Shown: positions 1 through 10,950, counted from the first letter of the stretch. The stretch is 64,000 nucleotides of DNA from Chromohalobacter nigrandesensis (GCF_023061285.1 NZ_JAKGAM010000002.1:124001-188000); one strand, 5' to 3'. Notes: generated from the sequence alone by a model not told the origin. Program-made: numbers and translations.

Positions 1-36
1 CGAATGCCAATCACAACAGATCCCGAGGAGGCCTCC

Positions 37-474
37 ATGGCTGTCAGCGATCCCTTCCATCTTGCCGTGCAGGTCCGCGATATCGACGAAGCCCGGCGTT
101 TCTACGGCGACTTCCTGGGCTGTCCCGAAGGTCGCTCATCGGAGAGCTGGGTGGATTTCGACCTTTTTGGTCATCAGTTCGTCTGCCACCTCAATCCTGC
201 ACTGAAGGACACCGCCGTCGCTAGCCACAAGAACCCGGTGGATGGCCATGGCGTACCGGTACCGCATTTCGGCGTGGTCCTCGAGATGAGTGCCTGGCAA
301 GCCCTGGCCGACAAGCTGCGCGCACACGACGTGGCCTTCGAGATCGAACCCTACGTGCGCTTCAAAGGCGAACCCGGCGAGCAGGCCACCATGTTCTTCT
401 ACGACCCCTCAGGCAACGCCCTGGAGTTCAAGGCCTTCAAGGACCGCGAGACGCAGTTGTTCAAGAAAACATAG
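37..474 (+). CDS. VOC superfamily (glyoxalase/dioxygenase-like) protein
   Basis: A soluble protein of about 145 residues with the two beta-alpha-beta-beta-beta modules of the vicinal oxygen chelate fold. It opens with a HLAVQV strand, has an internal PHFGVVL strand, and closes with FYDPSGNALEFKAF; the two His and the last Glu are the expected metal ligands. Family members are glyoxalases, extradiol dioxygenases or resistance proteins, and the reaction cannot be chosen from sequence. The ATG at 37 is preferred over the in-frame ATG at 4 because GAGGAGG sits just upstream and homology starts there. A LysR gene and a TRAP transporter follow on the same strand, so it may act on the transported compound (inference). 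Confidence 0.8.
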   Translation: MAVSDPFHLAVQVRDIDEARRFYGDFLGCPEGRSSESWVDFDLFGHQFVCHLNPALKDTAVASHKNPVDGHGVPVPHFGVVLEMSAWQALADKLRAHDVAFEIEPYVRFKGEPGEQATMFFYDPSGNALEFKAFKDRETQLFKKT

Positions 475-536
475 TATCCGCCGCCGCTTCCCTTCCGCCG
501 CGCGGGGATCGCGCGGCGACCTGTGCAGGATCACCG

Positions 537-1481
537 ATGTTCGACTTCAAGGAACTCGAGGCCTTCGTCTGGGTGGTGCGCTTGGGCTCGTTTCGCAAGG
601 GCGCGACCAAGCTGCACGTCACCCAGCCGTCGATCTCGGACCGCATCACCCGGCTGGAAGACAGCGTCGGCGAGTCGCTACTCGACCGCTCGGCGCGTCC
701 CGTGCAACCCACGCTTCGCGGCCGCGAGTTCTTCACGCATGCCGAGCGCCTGCTCGAGGGCCGCGACGAGGCCATGCGCCTGTTTCAGGACGAAGAATCG
801 TTCTCCGGCACACTGCGTCTGGGAGTCATCGAGACCATCGCCAGCAGTTGGTGCCCGACCTTCATGCGTCGTCTGGCCGAGCGCTACCCACAACTGACCA
901 TCGAGTTGATGGTGGATATTTCCCCCTTCCTGCATCAACGCCTGGCCGAGAACGACCTCGACATGCTGTTCGCCATGGACGGCCTGGCGCCGGGGCTCTG
1001 CGCCATCCAGACGCCGCTTTGCACCTTCGAGATGGGCATGTTCGCGGCCCCCGAGCTGGCCGCCACACTGCGCCATGGCGACATGGAAACCTTCGCCGAC
1101 ACGGCGTTCATTTCCTTCAGCAAACAGGCACGGCCGTACAGCGAGCTGGTCGCCTACCTCACCGCACTGGGCATCGACACGCCACGCATTCACTCCACCA
1201 GCACGCTGATGACGATCATGCGTATGAGCATCGAGGGACTGGGCATCGGTGTATTGCCGGTTGCCACGGTTCGCGATGCCGTGGACGCAGGCAGCCTGGA
1301 ACGCCTGACGCTGGAAGAACCGTTGCCACCGATGATCTATGACGCCATCTGGCGCCGCTCCAACTACCCGAGCTTCTGCGCAAGCGTGGCTCGCCTGGCC
1401 AAGCAGTGCGCCGCCGATTACGCCCAAGATCACGGAAAGCTTTCATCGCCTACCACTGTGAAAGGCTACGTCGATACTTGA
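537..1481 (+). CDS. LysR-family transcriptional regulator
   Basis: A 314-residue LysR regulator. The N-terminal winged helix-turn-helix (about residues 1-60) has the typical FVWVVRLGSFRKGATKLHVT and QPSISDRITRLE helices, followed by a type 2 periplasmic-binding-like effector domain (about 90-300). It lies 62 bp after the VOC gene and 86 bp before the TRAP solute-binding gene, all on the plus strand, so it is a plausible local regulator of the TRAP operon. The effector is unknown. The C-terminal tail after about residue 290 is poorly conserved in this family. Confidence 0.88.
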   Translation: MFDFKELEAFVWVVRLGSFRKGATKLHVTQPSISDRITRLEDSVGESLLDRSARPVQPTLRGREFFTHAERLLEGRDEAMRLFQDEESFSGTLRLGVIETIASSWCPTFMRRLAERYPQLTIELMVDISPFLHQRLAENDLDMLFAMDGLAPGLCAIQTPLCTFEMGMFAAPELAATLRHGDMETFADTAFISFSKQARPYSELVAYLTALGIDTPRIHSTSTLMTIMRMSIEGLGIGVLPVATVRDAVDAGSLERLTLEEPLPPMIYDAIWRRSNYPSFCASVARLAKQCAADYAQDHGKLSSPTTVKGYVDT

Positions 1482-1567
1482 CATCAGAATTAACGATTTG
1501 ACGCCAGTGCATCGCCACTTGAAGAATGAATCCGTCTTCCGAGTTCAATAACAATGAGGAATTGAAC

Positions 1568-2557
1568 ATGCGTACGATGCATTCTTTCGTCTGGCTGGCG
1601 GCAATCGGCTCGCTCGGCATTGCCGGCAGCGCCATGGCCGCGCAATGGAACCTCGCCTCTCCCTACGGCGATGCCAGCTTTCATACCCAGAATACCAAGC
1701 AATTCGCCGAGAACGTCGCCGACGCTACCGATGGCGAACTGGATATCAGCGTGCACAGCGGCGGCTCGTTGATCGCGCACTCCGAAATCAAACCTTCCGT
1801 TCGGCGTGGCACCGTGCAGGCGGGCGAAGTGTTTCTTTCCTCGCTCTCCAACGAATCGCCGATCTACGAAGTGGATACGTTGCCGGGGCTGGCCGGTAGC
1901 TACGAAGACGCCTACGACCTCTGGCAAGCCTCCAAGCCGATCATCACCCAGATGTTCGCCAAGGAAGGGCTGATGCCGCTGTATGCCGTGCCATGGCCGG
2001 CGCAGGGTATCTATACCGACTTCGAGCTGACCGATGTCTCGCAGTTCGAGGGGCTGCGTGTGCGCGCTCCCAACATCAACACGCAGCGCTTCGTCGAAAA
2101 TCTCGGCGGCACGCCCACGGAAACCGAAGAGGCCGATATTCCCACCGCGTTCAGCACTGGGCGCGTCGACGCCATGATCACCTCGGTCTCCACCGGCAAG
2201 TCGATGTCCGCCTGGGACTATGTCTCGAATTACAGTGACGCCAACCTGTGGCTGCCCAAGAACATCGTGTTCATCAACAAGCGCGCCTTCGATCGCCTCG
2301 ATGACGAGACGCAGCAGGCCGTGCTGGATGCCGCCGCCGAGGCCGAACGGCGTGGCTGGCAGGCCAGCCGCGAGGACAGCGCCGAGAGCGCCAAGGCCTT
2401 GAAGGAACATGACATCACGATTTCCAAGCCCAGCGGCCAGCTGGCTGATGATCTCGAGGCCGCCGGCGACTCGCTGTTCGAAGACTGGCAGGAACGCGCC
2501 GGCGATCAGGCCAAGACGCTGATCGAGCGCTACCGCAAACGCCAGGCCGCCGAATAA
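1568..2557 (+). CDS. dctP: TRAP transporter solute-binding protein DctP
   Basis: Periplasmic substrate-binding subunit of a tripartite ATP-independent (TRAP) importer, 329 residues. The first 24 residues form a Sec signal peptide ending SAMA before AQWNLAS. The mature part has DctP-family features: the HSGGSLIAHSEIKPSVRRGTV region, VDTLPGLAGSYEDA, and the LRVRAPNINTQRFVENLGG stretch carrying the conserved Arg that usually binds a substrate carboxylate. The ATG at 1568 is chosen because of the GAGGAATT ribosome-binding site and the signal peptide; an upstream in-frame ATG at 1526 would destroy the leader. dctQ and dctM follow. The ligand is presumably an organic acid. Confidence 0.9.
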   Translation: MRTMHSFVWLAAIGSLGIAGSAMAAQWNLASPYGDASFHTQNTKQFAENVADATDGELDISVHSGGSLIAHSEIKPSVRRGTVQAGEVFLSSLSNESPIYEVDTLPGLAGSYEDAYDLWQASKPIITQMFAKEGLMPLYAVPWPAQGIYTDFELTDVSQFEGLRVRAPNINTQRFVENLGGTPTETEEADIPTAFSTGRVDAMITSVSTGKSMSAWDYVSNYSDANLWLPKNIVFINKRAFDRLDDETQQAVLDAAAEAERRGWQASREDSAESAKALKEHDITISKPSGQLADDLEAAGDSLFEDWQERAGDQAKTLIERYRKRQAAE

Positions 2558-2649
2558 CGCATCCACGCCTTGAAGCAAGACCTGCAAGCCCCGCTCACGC
2601 GTCGTTATCGACGGTGAGCAGGGCCCCGTCCTCACCCTCGCATTCGTGA

Positions 2650-3213
2650 GTGACCGACATGACCTATCGACTCGACAGACTCTATCGCCTCGGTGCCTGG
2701 GGCGCCGCGGCCTGCATGTTGGCGATCTGCGCCATCGTCACTTTTCAAGTGCTGCTGCGCTGCCTGGATGCGCTGCTGGCTGCGGTGGGCAGCGCACCCC
2801 TGGGGCTCGAAATTCCCGGTGTCTCGGAAATGGCCGCCTACCTGCTGGTGGGCGCCACCTTCCTGAGCATGGCCTATACCTTCACGCATCACGCGCATAT
2901 CCGCGTGACGCTGGTCATTTCACGCCTGCCGCCGCGTGCTCGCGTATGGGTCGAGACGCTCTGTCTACTATTGACGATGGCGCTGAGCATGTTGCTCACC
3001 TGGGAGCTGGTGGGCCTGGTACGCGAAAGCATCAATTACGAGGATGTTTCTTCGGGTTTGCTTTCCATCCCCCTGTGGATACCGCAAAGCGTTCTCGTCG
3101 TCGGCATCGCGCTGATGTGCCTGGCATTGATCGAGACACTGATCGGCACGCTGCGCATCGCCTTTACCGCGCCCGCTTCCTATGTGGCACCCGAAACGGA
3201 CGGTGACTCATGA
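2650..3213 (+). CDS. dctQ: TRAP transporter small permease DctQ
   Basis: The 187-residue small membrane subunit of the TRAP transporter, with four predicted transmembrane helices (about residues 12-35, 58-80, 98-120 and 140-162). The family segment MAAYLLVGATFLSMAYTFTHHAHIRV is seen around residues 60-85. It pairs with the large permease DctM to couple sodium entry to uptake of the DctP-bound ligand. It follows dctP by 92 bp and is only 28 bp from the preferred dctM start, so the three are one operon. A second open frame over the same bases is a shadow. Confidence 0.88.
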   Translation: MTDMTYRLDRLYRLGAWGAAACMLAICAIVTFQVLLRCLDALLAAVGSAPLGLEIPGVSEMAAYLLVGATFLSMAYTFTHHAHIRVTLVISRLPPRARVWVETLCLLLTMALSMLLTWELVGLVRESINYEDVSSGLLSIPLWIPQSVLVVGIALMCLALIETLIGTLRIAFTAPASYVAPETDGDS

Positions 3214-3241
3214 CCCACCATACGCGAGAGGATGCCTTGTC

Positions 3242-4543
3242 ATGCTGACCCTTACCCTCGTCACGATCCTCGCCCTGGCGCTGCTACTCGGCGGCGGCGT
3301 GTGGATCGCCTTTGCCCTGCTGGGTACCGGCTGGATCGCGCTGACGTTCTTCGGCAGCTTCGAGCCCGGACCCATCCTGGCGTCCGACTTCTGGGGCGCC
3401 AGCTACGGCTGGGATTTGACCGCTCTGCCAATGTTCGTGTGGATGGGCGAAATCCTGTTTCGCTCGGGTCTTGCCGACAACATGTTTCGTGCCCTGGCGC
3501 CCTGGCTCAACCGCCTGCCGGGACGCTTGCTGCACTCCAATATCATCGGCAGCGGCCTGTTCGCCGCCGTATGCGGCTCCTCGGCGGCAACCTGCGCCAC
3601 GGTCGGCAAGATGACGCTGCCCGAGCTGGAACGCCGCGGCTACGACGGCAACCTTGCCATCGGCACGCTGGCCAGCGCCTCAACGCTGGGCCTGCTGATT
3701 CCACCCTCGATCATGATGATCGTCTACGGCGTAGTGACCGAGCAGTCCATCTCGCGGCTGTTCATGGCGGGTATCGGGCCCGGCCTGCTGTTGCTGGGCC
3801 TATTCATGACCTACCTGATCGGCTGGTCGTTACTAATCGGCAACCGCCAGCAGCGTGCCGGGCAGGCAGAGGCCCGCATGCCACTGATATCGAAAATCCG
3901 CAACAGCGCTCAGTTGATACCGCTGCTAGTACTCATCGGTGGCATCCTGGGCAGCATCTACGGCGGGCTCGCATCGCCGACCGAAGCCGCCGCCGTGGGC
4001 GTGGTGCTCTCGATGCTGATCGCGCGAGGCAACGGTCATTTCAACAAGGCCATCTTCCTCGATTCACTCTTCGCGGCGCTACGCACGGCCTGCATGATCG
4101 CCTTCATCATTGCCGGCGCCTCGTTTCTGTCCTCGGCGCTAAGTTTCACGCAACTGCCCATGCAACTGGCCAACGCTATCACCGAGATGGGGCTTTCACC
4201 GACCATGCTGCTGGTGGTGCTGACGCTCTTTCTGTTGGTGCTGGGCTGTTTCCTCGACGGCATCTCGCTGATCCTGCTGGTCACGTCGATCATCATGCCG
4301 CTGATCGAAGGCGCGGGCATCGACCTGATCTGGTTCGGCATCTACTTGGTCATCGTAGTGGAGATGTCACAGATCACACCACCGGTCGGCTTCAACCTGT
4401 TCGTCATTCAGGGCCTCATCGGCAAGGACATCATCACCATCACCCGCGCTACCCTGCCGTTCTTCCTGCTGATGATCCTCGCCGTGGTGTTTTTGCACCT
4501 GTTCCCCGAGATCGTGCTCTACCTGCCACAAGCGATGAACTGA
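3242..4543 (+). CDS. dctM: TRAP transporter large permease DctM
   Basis: A 433-residue membrane protein with about 12 hydrophobic segments. It matches the TRAP large subunit: the ICGSSAATCATVGKMTLPELERRGYD-like region, STLGLLIPPSIMMIVYGVVTEQSI, the repeated ASPTEAAAVG motif, and FLDGISLILLVTSIIMPLIEGAGID near the C-terminus. It forms the sodium-coupled channel. The ATG at 3242 is chosen over one at 3182 because the earlier start overlaps dctQ and adds a non-homologous leader; GAGAGG precedes 3242. It is the last gene of the operon before a strong terminator. Confidence 0.9.
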   Translation: MLTLTLVTILALALLLGGGVWIAFALLGTGWIALTFFGSFEPGPILASDFWGASYGWDLTALPMFVWMGEILFRSGLADNMFRALAPWLNRLPGRLLHSNIIGSGLFAAVCGSSAATCATVGKMTLPELERRGYDGNLAIGTLASASTLGLLIPPSIMMIVYGVVTEQSISRLFMAGIGPGLLLLGLFMTYLIGWSLLIGNRQQRAGQAEARMPLISKIRNSAQLIPLLVLIGGILGSIYGGLASPTEAAAVGVVLSMLIARGNGHFNKAIFLDSLFAALRTACMIAFIIAGASFLSSALSFTQLPMQLANAITEMGLSPTMLLVVLTLFLLVLGCFLDGISLILLVTSIIMPLIEGAGIDLIWFGIYLVIVVEMSQITPPVGFNLFVIQGLIGKDIITITRATLPFFLLMILAVVFLHLFPEIVLYLPQAMN

Positions 4544-4568
4544 CCGACGTCTTTCCCCGCCTCAACGC

Positions 4569-4600
4569 CAACGGCCGCTGGAATGCTCCAGCGGCCGTTG
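4569..4600 (+). terminator. Rho-independent terminator after dctM
   Basis: A perfect 14-bp inverted repeat (4569-4582 and 4587-4600) with a 4-base loop ATGC, followed by TTAT. It lies 25 bp after the dctM stop and also between dctM and the convergent GguC gene, so it may stop transcription from both sides. Confidence 0.85.
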
Positions 4601-4655
4601 TTATATCGAGCCGAAAGGGCTCGAGAGGTTGGCTCGCGGGGCTTACCCACCAGAC

Positions 4656-5663
4656 TTACAAAGGTTTGACGCGCGGCACCGGCGCGGTGGCGTCCTTGGC
4701 CAGCGGATTGCGCAGCGGCAAGGCGAACGGCTTGGCGTCGATCTCGAAGACATCCCCCGGCTGGGCGCTGATGCCGTCGCTGAAGCTCAGCGTCGCGGTG
4801 CCGAAGAAATGTACATGTACGTCCCCCGGGCGGCAGAACTGCGCGTACTTGAAATGATGCGCCTCGAGATTGGCGAGGCTGTGGCACATGTTGTCCTCGC
4901 CGGAGATGAACGGCTTCTCCCATAGAACACCGCCATCGCGCCGGATGCGCGAGGTGCCTTGCACGTCGCTGGGGAGTTCGTCGACGAGCAGCGTCGGCCC
5001 GAAGGAACAGACACGCAGCTTGGAATGCGCCAGGTACAGGTAATTCTCGCGCTCGGTGACGTGATCAGAGAACTCGTTGCCCAGCGCATAGCCGATGCGA
5101 CGCGGCACACCGTTGTTGTCGATAAGGTACAGGCCGGCGACTTCCGGTTCCTCGCCGCCATCCAGCGCGAAATGCGGCATGTTCAGAGCCTCGCCCGGCG
5201 CCATGACGATGCCGCCGTCGCCCTTGTAGAACCACTCCGGCTGTACGCCGAAATCATCGCCGGCCGGCTTGCCGCCCTCGAGTCCCTTGCGGAACATCTT
5301 CATCGAGTCGGTGAGCGGCGCTTCGCTCTGGTCCGCCTCGTTCATCTGACGGTGCATCTTGTCGCGACCCTCGGCGCTGCCGAGATGCGTCAGCCCGGTG
5401 CCGGTGACCAACAAGTGTGCCGGATCGGGATGATCGAGCGGCGCCAACAGTTGCCCTTTATCGGACAACGCCACAGCATCAACGCGTGCGTCTCCCGGCC
5501 ACTCATCGATCAGCGCGGACAGCCCGACGCCACGCTCAAGCGCCGTGAGCGCCAGGGCATGCACGCTTTCCACGCCTTCCAGGCGGCGAGCCTGAGTCGG
5601 GTCATCGTCGATCGCCAGGACCACACGGTCTCCACTGTCGATTCTGGCTTGTGCGAGTTGCAT
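4656..5663 (-). CDS. gguC: GguC/AraD1-family sugar-acid protein (FAH-like fold)
   Basis: A 335-residue protein of the GguC/AraD1 family, related in its C-terminal half to fumarylacetoacetate hydrolase-type enzymes. Typical segments are LLVTGTGLTHLGSAEGRDKM (about residues 85-105), QPEWFYKGDG, GEEPEVAGLYLIDNNGVPRRIGYALGNEFSDHVTE, and a C-terminal GDVHVHFFGTATLSFSDGI. GguC was named in the Agrobacterium chvE-gguAB sugar transport operon, and AraD1 genes occur with arabinose/galactose oxidation genes; the exact reaction is not settled. It is divergent from a LysR gene, and a decayed aldose dehydrogenase lies just beyond it. The family call is confident; the substrate is inferred. Confidence 0.8.
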   Translation of the reverse strand: MQLAQARIDSGDRVVLAIDDDPTQARRLEGVESVHALALTALERGVGLSALIDEWPGDARVDAVALSDKGQLLAPLDHPDPAHLLVTGTGLTHLGSAEGRDKMHRQMNEADQSEAPLTDSMKMFRKGLEGGKPAGDDFGVQPEWFYKGDGGIVMAPGEALNMPHFALDGGEEPEVAGLYLIDNNGVPRRIGYALGNEFSDHVTERENYLYLAHSKLRVCSFGPTLLVDELPSDVQGTSRIRRDGGVLWEKPFISGEDNMCHSLANLEAHHFKYAQFCRPGDVHVHFFGTATLSFSDGISAQPGDVFEIDAKPFALPLRNPLAKDATAPVPRVKPL

Positions 5664-5786
5664 GTAATGGGCTCTCCTGAAGTACTTTGCAGTCTACGGT
5701 AACGTTTTTACATATAACCTACTAATGGCTCTTGACAGAAATACCGATATCCATTTTGTTATTGTTTTGTCCTGAGGCCAGACATA
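5664..5786. promoter_or_regulatory. Divergent promoter region between gguC and LysR
   Basis: A 123-bp AT-rich gap between divergent genes. It contains TTGACA at 5732-5737 reading towards the LysR gene, a possible -35 box, but no convincing -10 at 17 bp. LysR proteins usually bind such divergent gaps, so autoregulation plus control of gguC is likely but not shown. Confidence 0.4.
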
Positions 5787-7676
<1,890 letters not shown>

Positions 7677-7740
7677 GCGTTAGCCTTATTGGGTCGCAGC
7701 ATCATGACGAAGGAGTATATCAGGCCTGTTCGCTGGCATG

Positions 7741-7764
7741 CCGCCGCCGCACGTTCGGCGGCGG
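7741..7764 (-). terminator. GC-rich stem-loop downstream of the GntP permease
   Basis: A perfect 9-bp inverted repeat (7741-7749 and 7756-7764) with a 6-base loop, 13 bp beyond the stop of the permease gene. On the minus strand no T-run follows, so termination is possible but not typical. Confidence 0.45.
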
Positions 7765-7776
7765 CTTTGACGGTGC

Positions 7777-9174
7777 TTACGTCAGCACGGCGAAGAGTAT
7801 CCAGGCGAGACCGAAGGCCATCAGCGAAATCGCTGTGGAAACCACGCTCCAGGTCTTGAGCATGGTCTTGGTTTCCATGCCCAGGAAACGCCCGACCAGC
7901 CAGAAGCCGGAATCGTTGACGTGCGAATAGCCAATGGCGCCCGCCACCACGGCGACCACGACACATGCCAGCGGCATGCCACTCAGCGAGGAGTCGAGCA
8001 CCGCCGGGGCGAGAATACCAGCCGCTGTGGTCCCGGCAACCGTCGCCGAGCCTTGCGCGATGCGGATCACCGCCGCGATCACATACCCCGCCACGAGGAT
8101 GGGCAGCCCCAGTGTCTGCAGGCTATCGGCCAATGCCTCGCCGATACCACTGGCGGTGAGCACGCCACCGAACATGCCGCCCGCGCCGGTGATCAGGATG
8201 ATGCTGCACACCGGAGCCAGCGCTTTCTCGATGGTCTCGTTGACGGCGCCCATGGCGCCTTTCTCATGGCCGCGCAACAGCAACAGCCACATTGCCAGGC
8301 ACAAGCTGATCAGCAACGCCACCGGCGTCTCGCCGATCAGCGTCAGCGCGCCAAGCACGGGATTGTCTTCCGGCAAGGTACCCGCGCTGATCAGAGTGGT
8401 GATGCCGGTATTCATGAAGATCAGCACCAGCGGCAACAGCAACACCAGCAGAATCGTCGAGAAACGCGGCAGCGTGGTGCGCTCGACTTCGTCGCTGTCG
8501 GCGCCGCCCATCAAGTCCGGTACCGGATGAAACGGCGTACGCTTGGCCAGCCACAGCGATAGCTGATAGCCCGCCAGATACCAGGTCGGCAGCCCCACGA
8601 TAAGCGCCACCAGCAGCACCATGCCGATGTCGCCCTCAAGGAAGACCGCTGCCGCCACCGGGCCGGGGTGCGGCGGTACCAAAGCGTGCATCACCAGAAA
8701 CGCACCCGCCGCCGGCAACGCATAGATCAGTAACGAGCCGCGCAGCTCGCGCGCGATGGAATAGATCACCGGCAGCATCACCACGAAGGCGGCATCCAGA
8801 AAGATCGGAAAGCCGAACAATAAACTGGCGATGGACAGCCCCAGTGGCGCTTTGTCCTTACCGCAGATTCGAATCAGGGTATCCGCCAATACCTTGGCGC
8901 CACCCGAGATCGCCACGATACGACCGAGAATCGCACCGAAACCGATCAACAATGCCACGTTGCCCAGGGTCTCGCCGAAACCGGAAAGCAGTGTCGAGAG
9001 CAAATCGTCTACGGTCACGCCGGTCGCCAGCGCCGTGGCAATACTCACGATTACCAGGGCAAGGAAGGGATGCAGCTTCACCTTGATAATCAGAAATAGC
9101 AGGATGGCGATCGCCCCGGCGGCCACTGCAAGCAGACCCGGCGTCGATAGAGAGAAAGCGAATGCGGTGTCCAT
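7777..9174 (-). CDS. GntP-family gluconate/organic acid permease
   Basis: A 465-residue membrane protein with about 12-14 transmembrane segments from the gluconate:H+ symporter family. Diagnostic regions are FGETLGNVALLIGFGAILGRI, SLLFGFPIFLDAAFVVMLPVI, the ALVPPHPGPVAAA loop (about residues 165-177), and the C-terminal RIAQGSATVAGTTAAGI with YSHVNDSGFWL. It imports sugar acids such as gluconate with protons; related proteins carry other hydroxy acids. It stands alone on its strand with no kinase or regulator beside it, although the sugar-acid gene and dehydrogenase remnant are only 2-4 kb away. Confidence 0.9.
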   Translation of the reverse strand: MDTAFAFSLSTPGLLAVAAGAIAILLFLIIKVKLHPFLALVIVSIATALATGVTVDDLLSTLLSGFGETLGNVALLIGFGAILGRIVAISGGAKVLADTLIRICGKDKAPLGLSIASLLFGFPIFLDAAFVVMLPVIYSIARELRGSLLIYALPAAGAFLVMHALVPPHPGPVAAAVFLEGDIGMVLLVALIVGLPTWYLAGYQLSLWLAKRTPFHPVPDLMGGADSDEVERTTLPRFSTILLVLLLPLVLIFMNTGITTLISAGTLPEDNPVLGALTLIGETPVALLISLCLAMWLLLLRGHEKGAMGAVNETIEKALAPVCSIILITGAGGMFGGVLTASGIGEALADSLQTLGLPILVAGYVIAAVIRIAQGSATVAGTTAAGILAPAVLDSSLSGMPLACVVVAVVAGAIGYSHVNDSGFWLVGRFLGMETKTMLKTWSVVSTAISLMAFGLAWILFAVLT

Positions 9175-9492
9175 ACGGTCCTCGCATTGGTGGCTGAACG
9201 CCGCTCAGCGACGGCGAGACGACAACCTAATGCGTTTACCGATAGCCATCTAATGTGTTTTGTGGCTAAAAGTGATATCTATTCGATCATCATATTCATA
9301 CGCCCCCTAAGTATTGGGGATCACACCCATCACAGTCGACCAAAGACGTAAGACCAAAGTCTGCAGCGCAGCGTGGGGCTACCTCAGGAAACCCGCATCG
9401 GCCCGGGGATGATGGTCGAGGTGGATATCGACGTCAGCGACGCCGAACCGCGCGATCACGACTGATCGCACGGGCCGAGCGCAAGCGATCGC
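9175..9492. other. Intergenic gap with a short possible gene relic
   Basis: A 318-bp gap upstream of the GntP gene, so its promoter must lie near 9175-9300. Near the far end, plus-strand bases 9382-9465 stay open with coding-like bias (GLPQETRIGPGMMVEVDIDV, then TGA) but have no start site or recognisable domain. This could be the tail of a lost gene or chance. Nothing else is visible. Confidence 0.3.
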
Positions 9493-10098
9493 TCATTTCA
9501 AGCCTTCGGCCTGCATGGCGCGCTGAACCGAGCCTCGCTCGGCGATGCGCGCCACGAAGCGCTGCAGATGGGGCCACGCGTCCAGTGAAATATCCACCAC
9601 CCGCGCCCAGCCGAGGACCGTAAACAGGTAGGCGTCCGCGACGCTGAAGTGCTCGCCCACCACGTAGTCGCGCGACGCCAGGCGCTCGTTCATCAGCGAC
9701 AGGCGCGTCTCGAGGTTCTTCTGCGCGATGTTGCGCCAGGTGTCGCCACTATTGGGCTTGAAGAAGGGGCTGAAGTTCTTGTGCAATTCGGTGGAGATAA
9801 ATACCAGCTGGCTCAATAGTTCAAAATACGCCTTGCTCCCCGGCGTGGGCGCCAACTTCGCCTCCGGCACGACATTGGCGACGTAGAGAAGAATCGCCGC
9901 CGCCTCGGTCATCACCTCGCCGTCGTCCAGCACCAGGGCGGGTACGTAACCGTTGGGACTGATCGCCAGGTAATCCTCGCCGCTCTCCGTCTTCTTGGCG
10001 ACCAGATCCACTTTCTCGATCTCGTAGGTCAACTCGGCCTCTTCCAGCGCGATGTGCACGGCCATCGCACAGCTACCCGGCTTGAGATACAGCTTCAT
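9493..10098 (-). CDS. gst: Beta-class glutathione S-transferase
   Basis: A cytosolic 201-residue protein with an N-terminal thioredoxin-like domain (residues 1-80) and a C-terminal helical domain (90-200). MKLYLKPGSCAMAVHIALEE places a Cys at residue 10, the hallmark of bacterial beta-class GSTs. ISPNGYVPAL has the conserved cis-Pro that binds glutathione, and LTEAAAIL-like TEAAAILLYV follows. It conjugates or reduces electrophiles with glutathione; the substrate is unknown. It runs in the same direction as the MBL-fold gene 45 bp upstream, possibly as one unit. Confidence 0.9.
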   Translation of the reverse strand: MKLYLKPGSCAMAVHIALEEAELTYEIEKVDLVAKKTESGEDYLAISPNGYVPALVLDDGEVMTEAAAILLYVANVVPEAKLAPTPGSKAYFELLSQLVFISTELHKNFSPFFKPNSGDTWRNIAQKNLETRLSLMNERLASRDYVVGEHFSVADAYLFTVLGWARVVDISLDAWPHLQRFVARIAERGSVQRAMQAEGLK

Positions 10099-10143
10099 AT
10101 CATGCGCTCCAAGATTGTCATATCGTGTTGCAAAGGTGTGCGT

Positions 10144-10950
10144 TCACTTCTCCCGAGACACCCTCAATGCCTGGCAATGACGTGCCACCGACAGAGCCAC
10201 CACGGTGCTGGCATCGCCGATGATCTCACTGCCCCAGAATGCCGCGTAGGCGGCCTCGAATTCCAGAGTGCGCAAGCGTTCGCCGATGCGTGACACCTCA
10301 TCGGCAGGCAGCGGAATGTTATTGGGATACGACCACATGAACGACGCCATGCGGTCCGGCGTCACCAGCAGCGTGTCTCCCGTCAACAATAGCCCCCGTG
10401 CTTCCCAATGCAGCACGCTGGCGCCGGGGAAATGCCCGCCCAGGCGGTGCGCCGTTATCCCCGGTAGCACCTCCAGTGTCTCGCCCTCCCACGGATGCAG
10501 CGCCTCGTCCGGCACCATGATCCACTCGCGGTCCGCCGCGTGCACGTACACCGGGCACTCGAACGCGCGGCCCCAGCTCGCCATGGTGGCGTAGTAATGC
10601 GGATGCGAAATGACGATAGCCTTTAGCCCGCCCAGCGCCTCGATCAACGTGACCGTCGCCGCGTCCAGCAGGCTCAGGCAATCCCACAGCACATTGCCCT
10701 GCGGCGTGCGCAACAAGAACGCCCGCTGGCCGATGGCGAATTTCGGTACCGTGCCCAACGCTAGTAGATCCGGCGCCATCTCGCGAAAGGTATTGGTATG
10801 CCCCGCCATTAACGCCGCCGGCGTCGTCCACTGCTGGCCCGATGCCGGCACGTACTGCCGCTCGTCCTCACACACCGGACACCGCGACGGCGGTGTCTCG
10901 CTCGCGGGGTACTGCACCCCGCATGTCGCACATAGAAATCCTGGTAACAT
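10144..10950 (-). CDS. MBL-fold metallohydrolase with N-terminal zinc ribbon
   Basis: A 268-residue protein. The N-terminus has a rubredoxin-like ribbon (CATCG at residues 7-11 and CPVCED at 24-29). A metallo-beta-lactamase fold follows, with SHPHYYATM in place of the usual HxHxDH, then GGHFPGASVLHW and LLTGDTLLV. The first two His, the GGH His and the GD Asp are kept, while the second-metal Asp-His pair is absent, so it may bind one metal or act differently. This HPHYY form recurs in a family of unknown substrate. Nothing in the context indicates its function. Confidence 0.75.
   Translation of the reverse strand: MLPGFLCATCGVQYPASETPPSRCPVCEDERQYVPASGQQWTTPAALMAGHTNTFREMAPDLLALGTVPKFAIGQRAFLLRTPQGNVLWDCLSLLDAATVTLIEALGGLKAIVISHPHYYATMASWGRAFECPVYVHAADREWIMVPDEALHPWEGETLEVLPGITAHRLGGHFPGASVLHWEARGLLLTGDTLLVTPDRMASFMWSYPNNIPLPADEVSRIGERLRTLEFEAAYAAFWGSEIIGDASTVVALSVARHCQALRVSREK

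Noticed and set aside
1490-2635. Open minus-strand frame of 381 codons opposite dctP
   Set aside because: Shadow of the TRAP binding protein, which has a signal peptide and conserved motifs.
3232-4857. Open plus-strand frame of 541 codons over dctM
   Set aside because: Same strand, different frame from a clear TRAP permease; the product is Arg/His-rich and crosses the terminator.
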